From contig JBHHYH010000036.1 of assembly GCA_046757465.1 (NCBI GenBank), positions 1 through 32,288 of the forward strand: a stretch of DNA of 32,288 bases. The letters are read 5' to 3'. Made by a program: the position numbers and the translations under genes. Origin of the DNA: Scalindua_A sp046757465 (GTDB taxonomy: Bacteria > Planctomycetota > Brocadiia > Brocadiales > Scalinduaceae). The notes beneath the pieces were generated by a model. It made no database searches. It worked only from the letters and a program-made list of their open reading frames with translations, and was not told where the DNA came from. This document shows positions 1 to 6,773 of the stretch, one piece after another. Numbering within the stretch: position 1 is the stretch's first letter; every line of letters begins with the position of its first letter.

Positions 1-36
1 TTTAACAGTTTACGTGAGGAATCATCTCTCATATTA

Positions 37-334
37 TCAGACCTTGAAAGCAGAACATGCTTGACAGGGAATAGAAGAGGTAATACGTAATTATAAAATG
101 GAAAAGTCAACGTTATTACAAATAAAGAGGCATATATCGTTTGAAGCCAGCGATGTTGGTATGTATATATTAAGAATGTATACAGGGTTGAAGAATAAAG
201 CGATTGGAGAGATATTTGGAGTAAGTTTAAGCACAGTGAATAAAGCGGCTTTGCGTGTAAGTATACAAAGAAGAAAACAAAAAGGTCTTGGAGAGAGAAT
301 AGAGAAGATTGCGTATTCTGCTTTCAAGGTCTGA
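37..334. repeat. 19-nt perfect inverted repeat bracketing a transposase remnant (REP-like)
   Basis: The left arm is 37-55 (TCAGACCTTGAAAGCAGAA) and the right arm, 316-334, is its exact reverse complement. The arms enclose about 260 bases holding a small helix-turn-helix ORF that resembles the tail of REP-associated tyrosine transposases. Such transposases are typically flanked by, and mobilise, short REP sequences, so the arms are read as REP-like ends. The inverted repeat is seen directly; the REP interpretation is inference. Confidence 0.7.
98..334 (+). pseudogene. C-terminal remnant of a REP-associated (Y1/IS200-like) tyrosine transposase
   Basis: A 78-residue ORF. Residues 23-58 read as a helix-turn-helix (YILRMYTGLKNKAIGEIFGV, then STVNKA), the pattern found at the C-terminus of REP-associated Y1 transposases, where a DnaA-like or winged helix follows the catalytic domain. 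The catalytic HUH motif and the Tyr are absent. Upstream, the same frame has a stop at 62-64, and the neighbouring frame encodes transposase-like residues (FNSLREESSL) before stopping at 88, which suggests a frameshifted gene whose 5' part lies outside the window. The last codons run into the right-hand inverted-repeat arm. It is probably non-functional. An independent small DNA-binding protein is possible but less likely. Confidence 0.55.
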
Positions 335-623
335 CCCTGTTTATTCCTGTTTATTCACTATTAACAGGCCGGAGAGGGATTACTATAATAAACAAGAATT
401 GTTTAATATTTATGATAGATACACGAATGTTCTGACCACCTGGGCGGGTTATAATGAAGAAGAGGAGGAAAAAGAACAGGTCGCCAATGGCGAGTTGAAT
501 GATTATGGTTATACTGCTTTTCAGCAAGAAGAATCGATTCGTTCAGAACTAAAAGTCGGGCGAAACAGTCCCTGCCCCTGTGGTAGCGGGAAAAAGTATA
601 AGAAATGTTGCTGGAATAAATAG
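309..623 (+). CDS. SEC-C motif protein, probably 5'-truncated
   Basis: A 104-aa ORF ending in a clear SEC-C zinc-binding motif (residues about 83-102, VGRNSPCPCGSGKKYKKCC). The motif is known from the C-terminus of SecA and from many stand-alone proteins, where Cys-X-Cys...Cys-Cys/His binds zinc. The middle is acidic (EEEEEKEQ near residue 51). The only upstream ATG (309) lies inside the transposase remnant next to the inverted-repeat arm, has no Shine-Dalgarno, and gives an N-terminus (MRILLSRSDPVYS) that reads through the repeat. This suggests the natural 5' end was removed by the mobile element and that only about residues 20-104 are original. It may be a fragment rather than a working gene. 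Confidence 0.5.
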   Translation: MRILLSRSDPVYSCLFTINRPERDYYNKQELFNIYDRYTNVLTTWAGYNEEEEEKEQVANGELNDYGYTAFQQEESIRSELKVGRNSPCPCGSGKKYKKCCWNK

Positions 624-725
624 GAGAATGAAATTAAGGGACTTGTCTTGAAACTAAAGACCTCTGCACAAGCCCGGGATCGCATCTTAATTGATTAATA
701 AATTCTGTGCTAATTTCAAATAGGA

Positions 726-1460
726 ATGGGCACCAACCTGACAGTGCAAAAAATATACGCGTGGAAAGATGGTTTTCGAAGATTATTAGTTGCGTTCACG
801 GCATTGTTTTTCCCGGGTGGCCGCTACCTTTTCCGTGTGCTTGCTCAGGTAAAGGGACATCTTTCTCCACATGAAGCTGTTTTTCTCTTCTGGTTGGCGT
901 GCAAGGCCCCGGGAAAGGGTGAGGTTGTAGAAATCGGTTCTTTTTGTGGCAGGTCAACCCTCTGCCTGGCAGCCGGCCTTCGCCGTAGGGGCGAAGGAAG
1001 GCTCTACACAATCGACCCTCATGTACATGGGACAGAGCAAGGGCTATTGGAGAACCTCAAACTTTTTGGTGCATGCAGCCTCGTAGAAGTGGTTGTTGGA
1101 CCTTCAGTCTCTGCAGCATTATCGTGGAAGAAACCAGTGCGTATGCTTTTTGTGGACGGAAATCATGAGCTGGGCAATGTGGTAGCCGATGTTTTAGCCT
1201 GGGGACCACACATGGAACCAGGTGGATTTATTGTTCTCCATGACTCCACTAGCCTAAGCGACCTTCCCGGCCCCAAGAAGGCTGCCAGGTGGCTTTACTC
1301 TGAAAAGTCAACTTACGAGTGTGCCGGCACCATAGGGAGTATAAGCTGGTTTCGCCTGAAAGGTACGGCGTTACCATGGTTGCCCCCGCAGTATGGAAAA
1401 AGTCTAATTGATCGATTCCTTGCAGTTAGGAAAGAGTGGAGAAAGAGCCCCGACGTCTGA
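726..1460 (+). CDS. class I SAM-dependent methyltransferase (Methyltransf_24-like)
   Basis: A 244-aa protein with a Rossmann-type SAM-binding pattern: motif I EIGSFCGRST at about 69-78, an acidic end of strand 2 in LYTIDPH (93-99), FVDGNHELGNV at 142-152 and GGFIVLHDS at 166-174. This FVDGxH...LHD arrangement is typical of the Methyltransf_24 group (CmcI- or TylF-like), which often methylates sugars or small molecules. The substrate is unknown. Residues 20-45 are hydrophobic and basic and may touch the membrane. The start is uncertain because no good Shine-Dalgarno precedes 726. The gene is visibly richer in G and C than its neighbours, which may indicate different ancestry. It stands alone on the plus strand between the SEC-C fragment and a convergent ACT gene. 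Confidence 0.8.
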   Translation: MGTNLTVQKIYAWKDGFRRLLVAFTALFFPGGRYLFRVLAQVKGHLSPHEAVFLFWLACKAPGKGEVVEIGSFCGRSTLCLAAGLRRRGEGRLYTIDPHVHGTEQGLLENLKLFGACSLVEVVVGPSVSAALSWKKPVRMLFVDGNHELGNVVADVLAWGPHMEPGGFIVLHDSTSLSDLPGPKKAARWLYSEKSTYECAGTIGSISWFRLKGTALPWLPPQYGKSLIDRFLAVRKEWRKSPDV

Positions 1461-1529
1461 CAACGGACTACAGCTGACCCGAGGCCCACTTTTCGGGAAG
1501 GTTAAAGAATGTCTAGAAGATTTATCAAC

Positions 1530-1556
1530 TAAAAAGGGACATTTGTCCTATTTTTC
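1530..1556. terminator. possible bidirectional terminator between convergent genes
   Basis: A short GC stem (GGAC, loop ATTT, GTCC) is flanked by A5 on the left and T5 on the right, so it could act on either strand. It lies between the plus-strand methyltransferase and the minus-strand ACT gene. The stem is short, so this is tentative. Confidence 0.4.
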
Positions 1557-1562
1557 ATTTTA

Positions 1563-1961
1563 TTATACTTTAGCTTCGAGTATTTCTGATGCCTTTTTTA
1601 AATTTGATACCCAGAAGATTCCCAGGGACTTCCCCTTATCCGGAGGTACACTAACATATGCGTACTCGATATTTATCCTTGCCTTGTAAAGTTGTCTGGC
1701 AATCTCGGCTAAGGTGCCTGGTTTATCAGTCATTTCCAATGCTAAGACATCGGTTTCAATCACATTAAGACCTGATCCTTCCAATACCTTTTTTGCACGA
1801 GCAGGGTCACTAACAACCATACGTATTAATCCTGAATCAATTGTATCAAGAACTGACATTGCTAAAATATTTATGTCTTTAGTAGCTAACTCAGAACATG
1901 CTTGGGCAAGGGCACCGGGTTTATTCTCGAGAAGAATCGTTAATTGCTTTACAATTGACAT
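1563..1961 (-). CDS. tandem ACT-domain protein
   Basis: A 132-aa protein made of two ACT domains, about residues 4-66 (LTILLENKPGALAQACSELA) and 69-130 (ALEMTDKPGTLAEIARQLYK). Each has the diagnostic NKPG/DKPG loop that precedes the ligand-binding helix. ACT domains usually bind amino acids and act as regulatory modules; stand-alone double-ACT proteins often serve as small sensors. No catalytic domain is attached and no amino-acid enzyme is adjacent, so the ligand cannot be named. A strong Shine-Dalgarno (AAAGGAGG, about 8 nt before the ATG) supports the start. Confidence 0.88.
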   Translation of the reverse strand: MSIVKQLTILLENKPGALAQACSELATKDINILAMSVLDTIDSGLIRMVVSDPARAKKVLEGSGLNVIETDVLALEMTDKPGTLAEIARQLYKARINIEYAYVSVPPDKGKSLGIFWVSNLKKASEILEAKV

Positions 1962-2051
1962 TTAGGCATCCTCCTTTCTTATACACTTAACCTCAAAACA
2001 CCTTTCCCATAATCCATGAGTAATCCAGAAGCAAGGTTTTCTGAGTGTTTT

Positions 2052-2489
2052 TTAATGTAGCTTTTTTTGTGTCTTGTACCTTATAGCAAGACCTGCCCCA
2101 ACAGGCCTTCTTTTTATCATCCAGCTACCACTACCCCGTTTCTTAGCCATTTCAAAATCAACATAAGTGCTGCCATAAGACTTAAAGTATTTAGAAGACT
2201 CTATCTCTCCGTACCTGGTAAAAATTATAGCATCGGCGCCCACTTCTTTTGCTTGTTTTTTCAATTTAACATTTATCAGTTCTCTTGTTAATGATTTATC
2301 TCCATAAGTAAATACTACTCCAATTCTTTCGTAGATTAAATCAGAATCTCCAGATAATACCGGTATATCCACACTTTCACCCCTTGGTGGATACTTATTC
2401 ATAGTTATCCTCGCAAAATTGGTACTAGAACAACCACCCAAAAGTAATAAAAACAAAATAAATACTAATACATGCTTATGAGTATTCAC
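2052..2489 (-). CDS. small outer-membrane-type lipoprotein, function unknown
   Basis: From a GTG start the protein is 145 aa with a short basic n-region, a hydrophobic run (VLVFILFLLLLGG) and a lipobox ending at Cys20 (LLGGC followed by SS), so lipidation is expected. The mature part (SVDIPVLSGDSDLIYERIGVVFTYG... KKQAKEVGADAIIF) resembles lipoproteins in which a 'GADAII' segment follows a YERIG-type strand, as in YbjQ- or Rcs-like small folds; this is only suggestive. An ATG at 2543, directly abutting the preceding stop, would give an 18-residue basic extension with no Shine-Dalgarno, so the GTG is preferred. It is the second gene of a two-gene unit with the exported protein at 2544-3107. Confidence 0.72.
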   Translation of the reverse strand: MNTHKHVLVFILFLLLLGGCSSTNFARITMNKYPPRGESVDIPVLSGDSDLIYERIGVVFTYGDKSLTRELINVKLKKQAKEVGADAIIFTRYGEIESSKYFKSYGSTYVDFEMAKKRGSGSWMIKRRPVGAGLAIRYKTQKKLH

Positions 2490-2492
2490 GTA

Positions 2493-2499
2493 CCTCCTT
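2493..2499 (-). promoter_or_regulatory. Shine-Dalgarno that selects the GTG start of the lipoprotein
   Basis: AAGGAGG on the minus strand lies 3 nt before GTG at 2489. The spacing is shorter than usual, but this is the only strong ribosome-binding site near the gene, and the resulting 20-residue signal to the lipobox Cys is of normal length. Confidence 0.5.
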
Positions 2500-2543
2500 G
2501 CCCTTCTGCTTTTTGTATGCCTGGTCTCAACGTTGCAATACAT

Positions 2544-3107
2544 TTACTTAATGTCTGAGAAATCGACTTCATACTTATCTGTTCCAAAATCCTTTACAAC
2601 AACTATGGAAGTTCTTGCATTTGGATCGAGCTTAGAAAATGGAAAGCTTGCTACGATGAAGATTGCGTGTTTTGTAGGGTCTTTACCTCTCAAATCAGGT
2701 TTTATCATTTCTTTTGGTTCTATTATGTTCACTCCCTGTCTCAGCTTAATCTTATATACATCAGCGCCACCCCTATAACTAATGGTTAAGTCCTTTGTCC
2801 CCATTATTTCTTTTACTTCTTCCTCCGTTACATTCTTTTTTGCCCTCATCTTCATTGCTGATATCACGGCAAGATGAATAAGTTTGCTCTTTACTAATCC
2901 ACCGCCAAAAGCAGGCCAATTTCCAAAGGTAGCTGGTGCGACAAGTTCTGTTTCAAAGATTTTTCCAGTATTAGCTTCACCATATTTAATTACTTCATCT
3001 ATCTGTTCTTTTGTTGGATTGACCTCGATACCCTGTGAAGTATCCGTAAATATCACATACGTAATCAACAAAAGTATCAAGGTAAAAATACTTTTTTTTA
3101 TGTACAT
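2544..3107 (-). CDS. exported protein of unknown function
   Basis: A 187-aa protein with an N-terminal signal peptide: basic MYIKK, hydrophobic residues 6-20, and probable cleavage near residue 26. The mature part has charged and hydrophobic alternation (TKEQIDEVIKYGEANTGKIF; later KHAIFIVASFPFSKLDPNAR) and ends in VDFSDIK. I do not recognise a family. There are no cysteines or metal motifs. A strong Shine-Dalgarno (AAGGAGGG, 7 nt before ATG) fixes the start. The lipoprotein gene lies 54 nt downstream, so the pair are probably co-transcribed envelope proteins. Confidence 0.75.
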   Translation of the reverse strand: MYIKKSIFTLILLLITYVIFTDTSQGIEVNPTKEQIDEVIKYGEANTGKIFETELVAPATFGNWPAFGGGLVKSKLIHLAVISAMKMRAKKNVTEEEVKEIMGTKDLTISYRGGADVYKIKLRQGVNIIEPKEMIKPDLRGKDPTKHAIFIVASFPFSKLDPNARTSIVVVKDFGTDKYEVDFSDIK

Positions 3108-3185
3108 CTATTTCCCTCCTTCAAAATTAATTTTCTTTATTAAACCTTCATGGCCTTTCAGGGCACCACGAAACATGAAAATTAC

Positions 3186-3258
3186 AGATTCCCTGTCTGC
3201 CCGCCCGGATGAATCCTTTCGGACGGGCTTCCCAAGTAGGTATTCCTCGGGAATGACA
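3186..3258 (-). repeat. dispersed-type repeat unit 1 ('TGTCATTCCCG...GGGAATCT', minus orientation)
   Basis: Read on the minus strand the unit starts TGTCATTCCCGAGG and ends AGGGAATCT, with an inner GC-rich imperfect palindrome (GCCCGTCCGAAAGGA and TCCGGGCGGGC). Its ends match those of unit 2 at 3298-3325. Short repeats with these ends are common dispersed intergenic elements in bacteria. This is the longer copy. Confidence 0.65.
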
Positions 3259-3297
3259 GATAAGTTGTATTGTGGTATAAGTTAGCGCGCCACACGT

Positions 3298-3325
3298 TGT
3301 CATTCCCGACCTCGATCGGGAATCT
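3298..3325 (+). repeat. dispersed-type repeat unit 2, inverted relative to unit 1
   Basis: TGTCATTCCCGACCTCGATC followed by GGGAATCT. It contains its own palindrome (TTCCCGA...TCGGGAA), so the RNA or single strand could fold into a hairpin. With unit 1 it forms a larger inverted pair about 140 bases long, able to form a cruciform or to act as a bidirectional transcriptional barrier. Confidence 0.65.
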
Positions 3326-3454
3326 ATTTTCGGATAAAAAGATAAAGAATCTTTGTTTGTGGGGAAACAAAAGTCAGGGCAAGTGTATCACTTTGGTAAT
3401 ATACTGTCAACCTAAGTTTTGTTTGGACATAATTAAACAATTCCTATATGTCGC

Positions 3455-3483
3455 TTGACAATACATAATAAATGCAATAAAAT
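3455..3483 (+). promoter_or_regulatory. sigma-70-type promoter for the AmrS-like gene
   Basis: TTGACA (3455-3460) matches the -35 consensus perfectly. It is followed by 17 nt and TAAAAT (3478-3483), a 5-of-6 match to the -10. The predicted start of transcription is near 3490, only about 15 nt before the first ATG at 3505. Confidence 0.65.
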
Positions 3484-3504
3484 TTATTTAAACATTTAAT
3501 TTTT

Positions 3505-4665
3505 TTGAATGAGCATAAAATGATTTCAAGAAGGGAATTTTTAAAGACTGGTGTTGTTGGAACATGTGCATCTTGTATTGCTTATGCACCTTTCATGTCA
3601 ACAATTAGGGCCTCTAACAGAAGCGTATCTGAGATATACGAAGAGGATGAATTTCCAATTAAAGAGGCAATGTATTATAAACAGCTTCCTGATGTTCGTG
3701 TTGAATGTGAACTGTGTCCAAGAGGGTGTAAGGTTGCTGATTTAGAGAGAGGTTATTGTGGTGTAAGGGAAAATCGTGGTGGCAAATATCATACACTTGT
3801 TCATTCCCGTGTATGCTCTCTAAATGTCGATCCCATCGAGAAAAAACCTTTATTCCACTATATGCCAGGTACAAGGGCATATTCGATAGCAACGGCTGGA
3901 TGTAACATAGAATGTAAATTTTGCCAGAATTGGCAAATTTCTCAGTTTCGACCTGAACAGGTAGATAATATTAAACTCACACCTGAGGAAGTAGTTAGAT
4001 TTGCAAAAGAAAAGAGATGTGAGACCATTGCTTATACATATTCAGAGCCCGTGGTTTTTTATGAGTATATGTACGATACAGCAAAGGTAGGAAAGCGAGA
4101 AGGTATTGGAAGTGTCATGATTTCTAACGGATACATTAAGAAAGAGCCCTTAATTAAACTATGCAAGGAATTAAATGCCGTTAAGATAGACTTTAAGGCC
4201 TTCACAGAAAAATTCTACAAAGAAACCTGCAGTGGTGAATTAAAACCCGTTCTGGAAACTCTTCTCACATTAAAAGAGATTGGTATATGGTTTGAAATGG
4301 TTGTCCTTATAGTACCAACACTTAATGACAGTGGAAAAGAAATAAAGGATATGTGCTCATGGATAAATGATAATCTTGGCCCTGACGTACCCGTTCACTT
4401 TTCACGTTTCCATCCCACGTACAAAATAAAGAACCTGCCACCCACTCCAATCAAGACACTTGAAAAGGCAAGAAACATAGCGATAGAATCAGGCCTGAAC
4501 TTCGCATATACTGGTAATGTACCAGGCCATCCAGGTGAGAGCACTTACTGCCCAGGCTGCAAGGAAGTAGTTATAAAAAGAGTAGGATACACAATTCTTC
4601 AGTATTCCCTGAATAGCAATGAGTGCAGTAACTGTAAACATCCGATACCCGGAGTATGGCACTAA
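3505..4665 (+). CDS. amrS: AmmeMemoRadiSam-type radical SAM enzyme (AmrS-like) with a Tat signal
   Basis: A 386-aa protein. The N-terminus has a twin-arginine motif (SRREFLKTG, residues 8-16) followed by a hydrophobic stretch, a predicted Tat signal. Next comes the Cys-rich region typical of this family (CELCPRGCKV...YCGVREN; Cys 68, 71, 75, 85). The radical SAM cluster motif CNIECKFC has Cys 133, 137 and 140 (CX3CX2C). The C-terminus carries two further CXXC-like pairs (YCPGCKE and SNCKHP), probably a metal site. AmrS proteins are often encoded with AmmeMemo partners, but none is present here and the substrate is unknown. A Tat-exported radical SAM enzyme is unusual, since these enzymes need cytoplasmic SAM and reductant. 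Starts at 3505 and 3520 both keep the RR motif; neither has a clear Shine-Dalgarno. Confidence 0.85.
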   Translation: MNEHKMISRREFLKTGVVGTCASCIAYAPFMSTIRASNRSVSEIYEEDEFPIKEAMYYKQLPDVRVECELCPRGCKVADLERGYCGVRENRGGKYHTLVHSRVCSLNVDPIEKKPLFHYMPGTRAYSIATAGCNIECKFCQNWQISQFRPEQVDNIKLTPEEVVRFAKEKRCETIAYTYSEPVVFYEYMYDTAKVGKREGIGSVMISNGYIKKEPLIKLCKELNAVKIDFKAFTEKFYKETCSGELKPVLETLLTLKEIGIWFEMVVLIVPTLNDSGKEIKDMCSWINDNLGPDVPVHFSRFHPTYKIKNLPPTPIKTLEKARNIAIESGLNFAYTGNVPGHPGESTYCPGCKEVVIKRVGYTILQYSLNSNECSNCKHPIPGVWH

Positions 4666-4852
4666 TAAGAATAAATTCACTCAAGAACGTTTCCAGACTG
4701 GTCTAATATCTGCACTTTAATAATCTATACAATAAGAACTTTTAAACAGTTACCTTAGATTTTATCCCTCTATTATCGACCTCGAAACCTTAAGGTCATC
4801 TTGCTCAAAAAATTCCGCAATTCTGCAGGGATGAAATGAAATTTCAAGAAAA

Positions 4853-6550
4853 ATGGAAGATACTCATTCAATCACACTTATAGTAGATATCGTAATCATA
4901 ATAGTAGCCTCACTATTGTTTGGTATCTTTGCACACAAATTAAGACAATCAGTAATCCTTGCTTATATCCTAGTGGGAATACTTATTGGCCCGTACGGCT
5001 TTGGCTTAATCAACAACATAGAAGAGGTTACATCCCTTGCAGAAATAGGTGTTGCCCTTCTAATGTTTATAATTGGTCTAGAATTCAAATTTTCTACACT
5101 AAGTGACATTTGGAAAGTATCAGTCATAGGTGGTATGATTCAAATACTAACAATGATTTTTCTGGGCTATCTACTTTCGCGAGCATTTGATTGGCCTATC
5201 TTTTCTTCAGTTATATTGGGTATGATTGTAGCAATAAGTAGCACCATGATTGTGGTGAAGCTTTTAGGTGAAAGAGACGAACTTGAGCATATCTCAAGCA
5301 AGATAATGATAGGTATGCTTGTCGTCCAGGACTTGGCAGTGATTATGATGATTTTCTTTATCTCAAACTTTGAAGAAATGGCAATGGGGAACATCCTGGA
5401 CATCTTAAAGGTACTGGGATTAGGCATGGGAACGGTGGCTGGTATCATACTGATTGGTAGATGGTTATTACCTAAGGTTATGCATCTTGTTGTCCGCACC
5501 GGAAATAAAGAAATGTTTTTACTTTCTGTTTTTGCTGTGGCAATAGGAGGGGCAATTTCTACCTACTTATTGGGGCTTTCAATTGCCCTTGGCGCCTTTA
5601 TCGTGGGTTTTTTACTTTCCGAGGCTGAGTATAACCTCGAAATATCCGTAATGATTAAGCCTCTTAGAGATATATTTACTGTTATATTTTTCGTGTCTGT
5701 AGGTATGTTTATTAATCCAGGAATCCTTCTAGATAATATCGCTTTTGTAGGTTATATTATATTACTAATTTTGATTGGAAAGTTCGTGCTGTGTTCTTTA
5801 CCAACGTGGATTTTTGGATATGATGGGAAGACGTCGTTCAAGGTTGGAATGGGTATGATGCAGGTTGGAGAATTTTCTTTTGTCATGCTGACCATAGGCC
5901 AAAAACATGGATACCTTCAACCTGCCCTGACATCATCCATAATCGCATCAGCCTTAATTACAATCATAATAACACCCCTTACTATGGGCCAATCTGACAG
6001 GTTGTATAATATTTTTTCTAAAAGGAGATTGTCAAAAAAGGTTTTCAACTTTATACCTAGGCTAAACTTGTATAGGGAAAAAGATGAAGGTCCTCAACCT
6101 ACAAATCATCTAATACTCTGTGGATATGGCAGATCTGGCGCCCATCTAGTAATGAACTTAAAAGACAAATACGATATTACCATAATAGAACATGATCCCA
6201 GAGCGATTCATAAGATAAAAGAGGCTGGCTTAAACTACTTTTTTGGGGATGCAATCAACCACCATATCTTGATCAAGGCTAACATTGCCAAAGCCAAAAT
6301 CCTTGTATTAGCAATCCCAGATGAAAAAACAAAGAAGATAGCAATAAGATATGCCAGGGTGTACAATCCTGAAATCTTTATAGTAGCGCGTGCACGTGAT
6401 GAAAAGCAGGCGCAGGAATTATTGGATCTGGGAGCTAATGAGGCATTAGTACCTGAAGTATTATGGACACACAAGACTATAGAGCATATTATACAAAGGA
6501 CGGCAGAGAAAGAAGTTACAATCAATAATGGAAAAGAAAAAGAGTTGTAA
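4853..6550 (+). CDS. monovalent cation:proton antiporter, CPA2 family (KefB/KefC-like) with TrkA-N domain
   Basis: A 565-aa inner-membrane protein. Residues about 10-380 form a CPA2 exchanger domain with many hydrophobic helices, including the VVQDLAVIMMI segment (Gln159-Asp160), where the Asp is the expected ion-binding residue, and the MQVGEFSFVM segment (336-345) typical of Kef systems. Residues about 418-540 are a cytosolic RCK/TrkA-N nucleotide-binding domain beginning NHLILCGYGRSGAHL (GXGXXG). It is probably a K+ or Na+/H+ exchanger or ligand-gated K+ efflux system. No KefF/KefG ancillary gene is adjacent. Length agrees with the family. It stands alone on the plus strand, with a weak ribosome-binding site. 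Confidence 0.9.
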   Translation: MEDTHSITLIVDIVIIIVASLLFGIFAHKLRQSVILAYILVGILIGPYGFGLINNIEEVTSLAEIGVALLMFIIGLEFKFSTLSDIWKVSVIGGMIQILTMIFLGYLLSRAFDWPIFSSVILGMIVAISSTMIVVKLLGERDELEHISSKIMIGMLVVQDLAVIMMIFFISNFEEMAMGNILDILKVLGLGMGTVAGIILIGRWLLPKVMHLVVRTGNKEMFLLSVFAVAIGGAISTYLLGLSIALGAFIVGFLLSEAEYNLEISVMIKPLRDIFTVIFFVSVGMFINPGILLDNIAFVGYIILLILIGKFVLCSLPTWIFGYDGKTSFKVGMGMMQVGEFSFVMLTIGQKHGYLQPALTSSIIASALITIIITPLTMGQSDRLYNIFSKRRLSKKVFNFIPRLNLYREKDEGPQPTNHLILCGYGRSGAHLVMNLKDKYDITIIEHDPRAIHKIKEAGLNYFFGDAINHHILIKANIAKAKILVLAIPDEKTKKIAIRYARVYNPEIFIVARARDEKQAQELLDLGANEALVPEVLWTHKTIEHIIQRTAEKEVTINNGKEKEL

Positions 6551-6585
6551 AATACCTTAGAGTAACATAATAATGGATAGCTATA

Positions 6586-6759
6586 TTATTTCTTTTTCCT
6601 CATCTTTTTTATTAGTCTTAACAGGTCTGGATCAGGGATAGTTTCATAACCACAGTTAGGGCATTTTATCATCGTACATCCCTTTATGGTAAGACAGCTT
6701 TCACATACTTTTTTTATATCAATAACACTAAGATTAAAGTTACAAAATGGACAGTTCAT
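6586..6759 (-). CDS. 57-aa double CXXC zinc-ribbon-like protein
   Basis: Translation from the ATG at 6759 gives 57 residues beginning MNCPFCNFNL and ending in a lysine-rich tail (LLRLIKKMRKKK). Cysteines occur as CPFC (3, 6), CESC (19, 22), Cys28 and CPNC (33, 36), a pattern expected for one or two zinc ribbons. The gene starts 14 nt after the stop of the large membrane protein at 6774-9266 on the same strand, so the two are probably co-transcribed. Small proteins of this layout (two CXXC knuckles, an NCGYE segment, then a basic helix) are found near metal-transport or membrane genes, but I cannot assign a function. The ribosome-binding site is weak. Confidence 0.65.
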   Translation of the reverse strand: MNCPFCNFNLSVIDIKKVCESCLTIKGCTMIKCPNCGYETIPDPDLLRLIKKMRKKK

Positions 6760-6773
6760 TGTTTTCTTTTAAT

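Noticed and set aside
61..97. TTGACA at 61 with TATAAA at 92 as a promoter
   Set aside because: The spacing is 25 nt, too long for a sigma-70 promoter.
1408..1965. Plus-strand ORFs over the ACT gene
   Set aside because: They mirror the minus-strand ACT coding sequence, lack ribosome-binding sites and have no recognisable domains.
4778..4797. GACCT...AGGTC hairpin upstream of the antiporter gene
   Set aside because: Five-bp stem with a 10-nt loop and no T-run; likely chance.
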